Positions 6,774 through 12,053 of a stretch of DNA of 12,053 nucleotides are shown here, one piece after another; position 1 is the first letter of the stretch, and each line of letters begins with the position of its first letter. The notes beneath the pieces are model-generated. The model ran no database searches. It was given only the letters and a program-made list of their open reading frames with translations, and had not been told where the DNA came from. The position numbers and the translations under genes are program-made. The stretch spans positions 1 to 12,053 of the forward strand of contig JAQVYD010000028.1 of NCBI GenBank assembly GCA_028709105.1, in the 5' to 3' direction. Source of the stretch: Clostridia bacterium (GTDB taxonomy: Bacteria > Bacillota > Peptococcia > DRI-13 > DTU073).

Positions 6774-6787
6774 TGACTTGGCTTCAC

Positions 6788-6816
6788 TTGACTTCAGGTA
6801 TGGAGATAGATATAAT
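6788..6816 (+). promoter_or_regulatory. Sigma-A promoter of the leuS T-box leader
   Basis: TTGACT (6788-6793), a 17-base spacer and TATAAT (6811-6816) give a strong promoter, with transcription expected near 6823, about 50 bases before T-box Stem I. It lies just after the coiled-coil gene stop. A small hairpin (GTGAAG 6765-6770 with CTTCAC 6782-6787) overlaps this boundary but has no T run and is not called a terminator. Confidence 0.82.
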
Positions 6817-6860
6817 TGCAGATGTGTATTAATAAAAAATTATATTAAAAAAACAATGAT

Positions 6861-7114
6861 AGGAAGTAGTAGGCTAAGGAGACAAAGCAGAGAGCTGCCG
6901 GTAGGTGCAAGGCAGTAGGGGCTCATAACTGAACTCGTCCTAGAGTAAGCGGGATCAAAAAATAGTTCCGCTCGGGGAGGAAACCCGTTATCAGCAAAAA
7001 GAAGTGGATAATTATTTGTATTAATTTATAAAGCTAGCAAATAATTATCAACAAGGGTGGTACCGCGTGAAAAAGCCTCTCGTCCCTTTACTGGGATGTG
7101 AGGCTTAAATTTTT
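6861..7114 (+). promoter_or_regulatory. T-box riboswitch (leucine) upstream of leuS
   Basis: The leader holds the conserved T-box AAGGGTGGTACCGCG (7053-7067) directly before an intrinsic terminator. Stem I can be drawn from CTAAGGA (6874-6880) to TCCTAG (6938-6943), with upper pairing GAGC/GCTC and TGCC/GGCA around a loop carrying GGTAGGTGCAA. The likely specifier is CTC (6934-6936, in context GAACTCG), a leucine codon, which fits the downstream gene. A long AT-rich Stem III follows (ATAATTATTTG 7009-7019 pairing with CAAATAATTAT 7038-7048). Uncharged tRNA-Leu should bind the specifier and the T-box bulge, form the antiterminator and allow leuS transcription when charged leucyl-tRNA is scarce. 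The class is certain; the specifier position is my reading of the fold. Confidence 0.95.
7074..7114 (+). terminator. T-box regulated intrinsic terminator
   Basis: The hairpin arms GCCTC...CGTCCC (7075-7086) and GGGATG...GAGGC (7093-7104) are followed by TTAAATTTTT. Forming the antiterminator with the upstream T-box region would compete with the wider terminator fold, giving the on/off switch for leuS. Confidence 0.9.
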
Positions 7115-7170
7115 AAAAAGTGACTTAAAATAATAAAGGACAAGTGTATTTTAGCGAGGGGGAAGACACA

Positions 7171-9651
7171 ATGCAGGAAAAGTATAATTTTAAAGAAGTG
7201 GAAAAGAAATGGCAGGAGAGATGGGAAAAAGATTCCTTATATAAGGTAGAGGAAGATCCCCAAAAAGAAAAGTATTATTGTTTGGAAATGTTCCCTTATC
7301 CTTCAGGGAAATTGCATATGGGTCATGTGCGCAATTATTCTATCGGTGATGTGGTCGCTCGTTTTAAGACGATGAGAGGCTACAATGTTCTTCATCCCAT
7401 GGGCTGGGATTCCTTTGGGCTTCCAGCGGAAAATGCGGCAATCAAAAATCATATTCCACCTGCTACGTGGACGATGGGTAATATTCATAATATGAAAGAA
7501 CAACTCAAATCCATGGGGTTAAGTTATGACTGGGAAAGAGAAGTAACGACCTCTCTGCCTGATTATTATAAATGGACACAGTGGCTCTTTCTGCAATTTT
7601 ATAAGCATGGCTTAGCTTATAAGAAAAAGGGTCATGTCAACTGGTGTCCTAGTTGTGCCACAGTTTTAGCTAATGAGCAGGTGGTTAATGGGGCTTGTGA
7701 GCGCTGTGCTGCTCCGGTGGATAAAAAAGCGTTGGAACAGTGGTATTTTCGGATTACTGATTATGCTCAGGAACTTTTGGATAGTTTAGATGACCTGCCC
7801 GGTTGGCCGGATAAGGTTAAAATTATGCAGGAACATTGGATTGGGCGTAGTGAAGGGGCGGAAATATATTTTACTGTAGAAAAGACCGGGGAAAAAATTC
7901 CTATTTATACGACACGGCAAGATACTGTGTTTGGTGTGACGTATCTGGTTCTAGCACCTGAGCATCCGCTGGTGGAGAAATTGATAGCCGGTACTGCTTA
8001 TGAACAGCCTGTGCAAGAATTTGTAAAAAAGGTGCAGCAGATGACCGAAATAGCTCGTACTTCTGCGGAAACGGAAAAAGAAGGGATTTTTACCGGAGCT
8101 TATGCCCTTAATCCCCTCAATCAGGAAAAAGTCCCTATTTGGGTGACTAATTATGTCCTGTATGAGTATGGGACAGGGGCCGTTATGGGTGTACCGGCAC
8201 ATGATGAGCGAGACTTTATGTTTGCACAAAAATATCATCTTTCCATTCGTTTTGTGATTCAGTCACCTGAGCAAGAAGCAACTGCAGGGGAAATGCCGGA
8301 GGCTTATGTTGAAGATGGGATCATGGTAAATTCAGGCTCTTTTAATGGCTTAACCAGTGCAGAAGGCCGGCGTAAAGTAGCGGAGTATCTCGAGGAAAGA
8401 GAAGCCGGCAAAGTCAAGGTTAACTATCGCTTGAGAGACTGGCTGATTTCGCGGCAGCGTTATTGGGGGGCGCCTATTCCGATTGTTTATTGTGAAAAAT
8501 GTGGTGCTCTTCCTGTACCGGAGAAAGATTTACCTGTGTTTCTCCCTCTTGATGTCGAGTTTTGTCCTACAGGGGAATCGCCCCTTAATCATATTCCCGA
8601 GTTCCTTCATACTACGTGTCCCCGGTGTGGTGGGCCAGCCAGAAGAGAAACCGATACGATGGATACTTTTGTTTGTTCTTGTTGGTATTTTTTACGCTAT
8701 GCTGATCCGCAAAATACGGAAAAAGCCTTTAGAAGAGAGAAAGTAGATTACTGGATGAATGTAGACCAGTATATCGGCGGGGTTGAACATGCGATTATGC
8801 ACTTGATGTATGCTCGTTTTTTCACGAAGGCTTTGGCTGATTTTGGCTTAGTAGGGGCAAGGGAACCGTTTCAGAATTTGCTGACTCAGGGGATGGTGCT
8901 TAAAGATGGGCTGAAGATGTCCAAGTCTAAAGGCAATGTAGTCAGTCCGGAAGAAATTATTAAAAACTATGGTGCGGAAACTGCCCGTCTCTTTATCCTC
9001 TTTGCGGCACCGCCGGAAAGAGATTTGGAGTGGAGTGACCGGGGAGTAGAGGGCAGCTATCGCTTTATTAATCGAGTGTGGCGTCTTGTTTATCATTATC
9101 TCCAGGATTTAAGCCGGAATAAGGACAAGTTTGTGTCTACGGAGGCTCTTTCTTCTGCCGATAAAGATTTACGTCGGCTTACGCATGGTACAATCAAGAG
9201 AGTTACGGAGGACTTAGAACTTCGTTTTAACTTTAATACAGCGATTAGTGCGATTATGGAATTTGTGAACGGTCTTTATCATTATCGTGAAGAAGCGAAG
9301 CAGAATGGACCGCTGCTCCAAGAAGCAATCGAGATGCTCTTAATCCTTTTAGCTCCTTTTGCTCCTCATCTTAGTGCAGAACTTTGGGAGGCGGTGGGGC
9401 ATCAAGAAAGTGTGCATCTTCAGTCTTGGCCTCCATATGAGGAGGAGGCTTTGCAAACAGAGGAAATAGAGATTGTGCTACAGATTAACGGTAAAGTAAG
9501 GGAGCGTCTCCTTGTCCCGGTGGGGTTGAGTCGTGAAGAATTGGAAAAACTAGCTTTAAATTCGGGAAAAGTGCAGACGGCAACTGCCGGTAAGCAGATT
9601 AAAAAAGTTATTACGGTACCGGGTAAATTAGTTAATATTGTTGTAAGTTAA
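7171..9651 (+). CDS. leuS: Leucyl-tRNA synthetase
   Basis: A class I aminoacyl-tRNA synthetase that charges tRNA-Leu with leucine in the cytoplasm. The chosen start is ATG 7171 (MQEKYNFKEVEKKW, 826 residues), preceded by GAGGGGG (7156-7162) at good spacing; an in-frame GTG at 7144 lacks a ribosome site and would add nine non-conserved residues. The HIGH signature appears as HMGH (residues 49-52) in PYPSGKLHMGHVRNY, and KMSKS at 582-586. A zinc-binding-like block has CPSC and CERC, and a second has CEKC and CPRC. The CP1 editing domain is present, with TTRQDTVFGVTYLVLAPEHPL and GTGAVMGVPAHDERDF, so mischarged tRNA should be hydrolysed. The anticodon-binding region and C-terminal LQINGKVRERL domain are complete. 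Length and order match the bacterial enzyme. Expression is governed by the leucine T-box leader directly upstream. No clear terminator follows the stop. Confidence 0.98.
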   Translation: MQEKYNFKEVEKKWQERWEKDSLYKVEEDPQKEKYYCLEMFPYPSGKLHMGHVRNYSIGDVVARFKTMRGYNVLHPMGWDSFGLPAENAAIKNHIPPATWTMGNIHNMKEQLKSMGLSYDWEREVTTSLPDYYKWTQWLFLQFYKHGLAYKKKGHVNWCPSCATVLANEQVVNGACERCAAPVDKKALEQWYFRITDYAQELLDSLDDLPGWPDKVKIMQEHWIGRSEGAEIYFTVEKTGEKIPIYTTRQDTVFGVTYLVLAPEHPLVEKLIAGTAYEQPVQEFVKKVQQMTEIARTSAETEKEGIFTGAYALNPLNQEKVPIWVTNYVLYEYGTGAVMGVPAHDERDFMFAQKYHLSIRFVIQSPEQEATAGEMPEAYVEDGIMVNSGSFNGLTSAEGRRKVAEYLEEREAGKVKVNYRLRDWLISRQRYWGAPIPIVYCEKCGALPVPEKDLPVFLPLDVEFCPTGESPLNHIPEFLHTTCPRCGGPARRETDTMDTFVCSCWYFLRYADPQNTEKAFRREKVDYWMNVDQYIGGVEHAIMHLMYARFFTKALADFGLVGAREPFQNLLTQGMVLKDGLKMSKSKGNVVSPEEIIKNYGAETARLFILFAAPPERDLEWSDRGVEGSYRFINRVWRLVYHYLQDLSRNKDKFVSTEALSSADKDLRRLTHGTIKRVTEDLELRFNFNTAISAIMEFVNGLYHYREEAKQNGPLLQEAIEMLLILLAPFAPHLSAELWEAVGHQESVHLQSWPPYEEEALQTEEIEIVLQINGKVRERLLVPVGLSREELEKLALNSGKVQTATAGKQIKKVITVPGKLVNIVVS

Positions 9652-9950
9652 GAGGAATCGAACTCACTTCACCTCGGGTTCGGCAGTTTTAATCAAGGCA
9701 CTGCCTGTGGGTTTCCGTAGCTACAGTCAGAACGTACTATAGCTTGGTTCGGAGTAATGCTGAACGGGCTCAATTCGCATCCATGCTCAGTTCGCCCTGG
9801 TGCCGACATCCTTGTCGTCACCTCGTCATTACTAGCCTCACCTTCGCTAAGGACGTTAAGCTGACCTGCGCTAAGTCACCCTCCGGCAGTACCTCGGCTA
9901 AAACAGTACGGAGAAATTTTGAAACTTTGATAAGGGTGGTGGCTAAAAAA
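9652..9950. other. Non-coding stretch of unusual composition with internal repeats (possible dispersed intergenic element)
   Basis: This 299-base gap between leuS and purC is richer in C and TC/AC words than the neighbouring genes. It holds a small stem GGCAGT/ACTGCC (9682-9705), a direct repeat GCTCARTTCGC (9768-9778 and 9785-9795), a 24-base hairpin with nine base pairs and one mismatch (GGTGCCGACA pairing with TGTCGTCACC, 9799-9822), and three copies of ACCTNCGCTAAG or a variant (9840, 9864, 9891). A plus-strand frame is open through part of it and runs into purC, but it has no ribosome site or recognisable domain. I see no tRNA, riboswitch or transposase. I think it is a structured or multi-copy intergenic repeat; no strand is preferred. 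Confidence 0.5.
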
Positions 9951-10628
9951 GTGAAGAAACTTTATGAAGGAAAGACGAAAACTGTTTTTGAGAATAAGGA
10001 AGGTCATGTCCTCTTGTTATTTAAAGATGATGTCACGGGTGAAGATGGGATTTTGGATCCCGGGGGGAATACAGTCATTGGTCAGGTTGAGGGTAAGGGT
10101 AATGCTTCTTTAAAAATGTCTTGTTATTTCTTTGAGCTCTTGCAGGAAGCCGGTATTCCTACCCATTATCTAGAGGGTCATGTGGAAGAAAATACGATGC
10201 TCGTGAAAAAAGCAGAGACTTTTGGAGCCGGTCTGGAGTTTGTGTGCAGATTACGGGCTACGGGGAGCTTTGTCCGCCGGTATGGGCAATATGCGCGGGA
10301 AGGACAGCCGCTTGATTATTTGGTGGAAATTACGTTAAAAGATGACCAGCGGGGAGATCCGCTGATCAATGAGGAAAGTATCGCCCGGTTAAAACTAATG
10401 ACCCCTGCGGAGATTAAGACAGCCAAGGAACTGACGAAAAAAACAACGAAGCTGGTAGAGGAGGTCTATGCCCGCTTGGGACTGGAATTGATTGATATTA
10501 AGCTGGAGTTTGGGAGAATTGATGGGCAGATTGCAGTTATTGACGAGATCTCCGGTGATAATATGCGGGTAAGAAAAGATGGGCAGACCGTAATGCAGAA
10601 GGAGCTTTGTACGCTAGTGTGTGAGTAG
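9951..10628 (+). CDS. purC: Phosphoribosylaminoimidazole-succinocarboxamide (SAICAR) synthase
   Basis: Catalyses the ATP-dependent joining of CAIR and aspartate to form SAICAR in de novo purine synthesis. The family begins at KKLYEGKTK, the nucleotide-binding strand. Signature one is present as LEFVCRLRATGS (about residues 95-106) and signature two as LIDIKLEFG (180-188), followed by DEISGDNMRVRK, the usual substrate-binding end. The length of 225 residues is close to the short forms of the family, such as the Thermotoga type. Start choice: GTG 9951 is preceded by AAGGGTGG (9932-9939) at somewhat long spacing; GTG 9939 (adding four residues) is possible but overlaps the ribosome site. A much longer upstream reading to 9744 crosses the repetitive stretch and is not credible. 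The gene stands alone, away from other pur genes. No PurR box, purine riboswitch or clear promoter is visible, so it may be transcribed partly by read-through from leuS. Confidence 0.96.
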   Translation: MKKLYEGKTKTVFENKEGHVLLLFKDDVTGEDGILDPGGNTVIGQVEGKGNASLKMSCYFFELLQEAGIPTHYLEGHVEENTMLVKKAETFGAGLEFVCRLRATGSFVRRYGQYAREGQPLDYLVEITLKDDQRGDPLINEESIARLKLMTPAEIKTAKELTKKTTKLVEEVYARLGLELIDIKLEFGRIDGQIAVIDEISGDNMRVRKDGQTVMQKELCTLVCE

Positions 10629-10634
10629 AACTTT

Positions 10635-10688
10635 GTTAAAAGGGCACGCAAGTGTGGGGACGGTTGTTCCGCCCCCACACGTTTTAAC
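10635..10688. terminator. Hairpin R2 after purC, terminator-like and related to the GGGACGGTT repeats
   Basis: The inner stem has GTGTGGGG (10652-10659) pairing with CCCCACAC (10673-10680), continued by CGG/CCG after one A-C mismatch, with loop TTGTT. An outer stem GTTAAAA (10635-10641) with TTTTAAC (10682-10688) can also form. The arm contains GGGGACGGTT, the core of repeats R1 and R3, so it may be a shortened member of that family. The T run is short, so termination would rest mainly on the very stable GC stem. It separates purC from the promoter of the HAD gene. Confidence 0.75.
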
Positions 10689-10705
10689 TAAAATGTCAGA
10701 TTGTT

Positions 10706-10714
10706 TGTTATAAT
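10706..10714 (+). promoter_or_regulatory. Extended -10 promoter of the HAD gene
   Basis: TGTTATAAT matches TGnTATAAT exactly. No good -35 exists at 17 bases (AACTAA). The expected transcript would start near 10721, giving a leader of about 35 bases before the ATG at 10755. Confidence 0.6.
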
Positions 10715-10754
10715 AATATAGCAAATAGAAATTTCGCAAGGATGGTGGAAAGAG

Positions 10755-11411
10755 ATGAAGTACAAAGGGGTAATTTTTGATTTAGATGGAACCTTACTTG
10801 ATTCTTTAGAGGATTTAGCGAATTGCGTTAATCAGGTTTTAAAATGTCATGGTTTTCCGAGTCATGCACTGGAAAAATATAGGTATTTTGTGGGCGATGG
10901 GATGTATAATTTGTTGCTGCGTGCTTTACCTTGTGAGCAGAGGCAAGACAGTTTTATTAAGCAATGTGTAACAGAGATGAAGGGGGAATATGCCCAGCAT
11001 TGGGCGGACAAAACGCGACCTTATCCGGAGATACCCCAACTTCTGCAAGCATTACAGAAAAAAGGCTTAAAACTGGCCGTGCTTTCTAATAAGCCTGATG
11101 AGTTTGCCAAAATTGTGGTGGCAAGGTTTTTCCCGGGTCAGTTTGTTCAGGTGGTGGGTGAATGTGCTGGAATACCTAAAAAACCCAACCCGCAAGGGGC
11201 ATTAGCTGTAGCGGAGACGATGCAGATATCTCCTCGAGAATTGCTTTACTTAGGGGATACAAATACAGATATGCAGACTGCCGTAGCTGCGGGGATGTTC
11301 CCTGTCGGTGTTTTATGGGGATTTCGCGAGGCCACAGAACTTGAGGCTAGTGGAGCTAAGGTACTAATTGAAAAACCGCTGGATCTTTTGCAGGTTTTCC
11401 CCACAACTTAA
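10755..11411 (+). CDS. HAD-superfamily phosphatase, phosphoglycolate phosphatase (Gph/PpaX) type
   Basis: Predicted 218-residue cytoplasmic phosphatase of HAD subfamily IA. Motif I is VIFDLDGTLLDS, with nucleophile Asp9 and acid/base Asp11; the helical cap spans about residues 17-85; motif II is Ser111 in LAVLSNKPDE; the motif III lysine is in PKKPNP (about 142-146); motif IV is YLGDTNTDMQTA, with Asp168 and Asp172 binding magnesium. All catalytic positions are present. Closest familiar groups are phosphoglycolate phosphatase and pyrophosphatase PpaX; the substrate (2-phosphoglycolate from DNA repair, pyrophosphate or another small phosphate ester) cannot be decided from sequence. ATG 10755 is preceded by GGTGG (10744-10748) at good spacing. 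It has its own promoter and ends nine bases before the left arm of repeat R3, convergent with the TetR gene. Confidence 0.9.
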   Translation: MKYKGVIFDLDGTLLDSLEDLANCVNQVLKCHGFPSHALEKYRYFVGDGMYNLLLRALPCEQRQDSFIKQCVTEMKGEYAQHWADKTRPYPEIPQLLQALQKKGLKLAVLSNKPDEFAKIVVARFFPGQFVQVVGECAGIPKKPNPQGALAVAETMQISPRELLYLGDTNTDMQTAVAAGMFPVGVLWGFREATELEASGAKVLIEKPLDLLQVFPTT

Positions 11412-11419
11412 TTCGTTTT

Positions 11420-11483
11420 GCAAATTTGGGGACGGTTCTTGGCACTTGTTCTTAGGCAAATCAAGAACCGTCCCCAAATTTGC
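11420..11483. repeat. Palindromic repeat R3 of the GGGACGGTTCTTG family, perfect 22-bp arms
   Basis: The left arm (11420-11441) and right arm (11462-11483) are perfect reverse complements over 22 bases. The left arm runs from GCAAATTT into GGGGACGGTTCTTG. The loop is 20 bases (11442-11461) and begins GCACTTG, which also follows the core in R1 (TTGCACTTGC), so the relationship extends past the stem. The element lies between the convergent HAD and TetR genes and probably ends both transcripts. Its right arm is read through by the TetR frame: the last six codons and most of the stop codon lie in it. Confidence 0.93.
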
Positions 11484-12039
11484 CTAAACCATTTTTTAGA
11501 AGGAGGCAAAAATTATCGATAGCTTGTTGAAGTTGGTCAAGATTTTTGGTCATGATAAATTCATAGATGAGAGCATCTAAAAAGCCAAAAACAATTAAGG
11601 ATGTTGCTTCGACATTACAGGGGCGTATTTTTTGTTCATCAATGGCTTGTTGTAAAATAGCGGCAATAATAGAGGAAAGTTGCGAAAATTTGCTGAGAGA
11701 TCTTCTTTCCCGACAATGAGAGTTCATTCTTTCCGCCAGAATAATCGTCGCTAATTCTGGTTCTTTTTGAATCTCTTGTAAGTGGAAGTTTAAGATTCCG
11801 TTAATTTTTAAGAACCAATCCATATGCCAATTCTTTATATTTACGTAAAAGTCATATCTTTTTTGAAATTCCGAGGTAAAAAGATCATCAAGAATTTCTT
11901 CCTTATCAGTAAAATTATCATAGAAAGTGCTTAGGGGAATTTGGGCTTCTTGCGCAATTTTATCCGCAGTAGTGTGGGAGAAGCCCTCCCGCGCAATTAT
12001 TTTTATAGCGGCAGCTTTAATTTGTTCTTGAAGTGACAC
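11461..12039 (-). CDS. TetR/AcrR-family transcriptional regulator
   Basis: Predicted 192-residue dimeric repressor. The N-terminal helix-turn-helix is clear: AAIKIIAREGFSHTTADKIAQEAQIPLSTFYDNFTDKEEILDD spans roughly residues 10-52 and has the family spacing, with STFYDNF in the recognition helix and following tyrosine turn. The rest is an all-helical ligand-binding and dimer domain with no identifiable effector. The start is GTG 12039, with a perfect GGAGGT (12053-12048) eight bases upstream on the minus strand, so the gene is complete; its promoter lies beyond the window. TetR genes usually control an adjacent or divergent gene such as an efflux pump, and that would also be outside. The C-terminal residues KFGDGS and the stop are encoded by repeat R3, so the ancestral end was probably replaced when the repeat arrived; this tail is not expected to matter for folding. 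Confidence 0.92.
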   Translation of the reverse strand: MSLQEQIKAAAIKIIAREGFSHTTADKIAQEAQIPLSTFYDNFTDKEEILDDLFTSEFQKRYDFYVNIKNWHMDWFLKINGILNFHLQEIQKEPELATIILAERMNSHCRERRSLSKFSQLSSIIAAILQQAIDEQKIRPCNVEATSLIVFGFLDALIYEFIMTKNLDQLQQAIDNFCLLLKNGLGKFGDGS

Positions 12040-12053
12040 CTTTATGTACCTCC

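Noticed and set aside
6765..6787. Hairpin GTGAAG/CTTCAC as terminator of the coiled-coil gene
   Set aside because: The stem is only six base pairs, there is no T run, and it overlaps the leuS promoter region; too weak to call.
7144..7170. Upstream GTG start for leuS
   Set aside because: No ribosome site precedes it, it adds nine unconserved residues, and ATG 7171 has GAGGGGG at proper spacing.
8483..8746. 87-residue plus-strand frame inside leuS
   Set aside because: It overlaps the zinc-binding region of leuS in another frame, and no ribosome site or promoter supports it.
9652..9690. tRNA-like fragment (GAATCGAACTC resembles the complement of a T-arm)
   Set aside because: The segment begins at the leuS stop, no cloverleaf or acceptor stem can be drawn on either strand, and no CCA or anticodon arm is seen.
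9744..9950. Long N-terminal extension of purC (about 69 residues in the same frame)
   Set aside because: It crosses the repetitive, compositionally odd intergenic stretch, has no ribosome site at 9744, shows no domain, and SAICAR synthase begins at KKLYEGKTK. The open frame is treated as chance.

Overview
The window looks like chromosome from an anaerobic, low- to mid-GC Firmicute of the class Clostridia, probably of the Peptococcaceae/Desulfitobacteriales type. Support comes from purine-rich Shine-Dalgarno sites, frequent GTG starts, sigma-A-like promoters, a T-box leader on leuS, a YhaN-like SbcC relative downstream of an SbcD-like nuclease, and palindromic repeats with the core GGGACGGTTCTTG. 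The lineage is an inference from gene content and recalled repeat families, not a computed placement.

Layout. Positions 1-3306 hold a nuclease pair: the C-terminal part of an SbcD/Mre11-like phosphoesterase, then a long coiled-coil AAA ATPase whose start overlaps its stop by one base; an intrinsic terminator overlaps the end of the ATPase gene. Positions 3350-4381 hold a membrane-anchored polysaccharide deacetylase. Positions 4409-5705 hold a consensus promoter with overlapping dyads followed by a flavoprotein of the HI0933/BaiN family. Positions 5744-6773 form a small accessory-looking module: a palindromic repeat, an XRE-type regulator on the minus strand that lacks a normal start codon, two divergent promoters, and a coiled-coil protein built on 11-residue repeats. 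Positions 6788-9651 hold a promoter, a leucine T-box leader and leuS. Positions 9652-9950 are a non-coding stretch of unusual composition with internal repeats. Positions 9951-10628 are purC, followed by a hairpin. Positions 10706-11411 hold a phosphoglycolate-phosphatase-like HAD gene. A palindromic repeat at 11420-11483 then separates it from a convergent TetR-family gene, and the repeat supplies that protein's last residues and its stop codon.

Most genes are independent transcription units with their own promoters; only the SbcD/YhaN-like pair is clearly translationally coupled. The housekeeping genes (leuS, purC, HAD phosphatase) are ordinary. The points that merit a second look are the GGGACGGTT repeat family (three copies), its capture by the TetR reading frame, the XRE/coiled-coil module with a dyad repeated at both ends of the regulator gene, and the unexplained 9652-9950 element. 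No complete defence system, phage, transposase or CRISPR array is visible.
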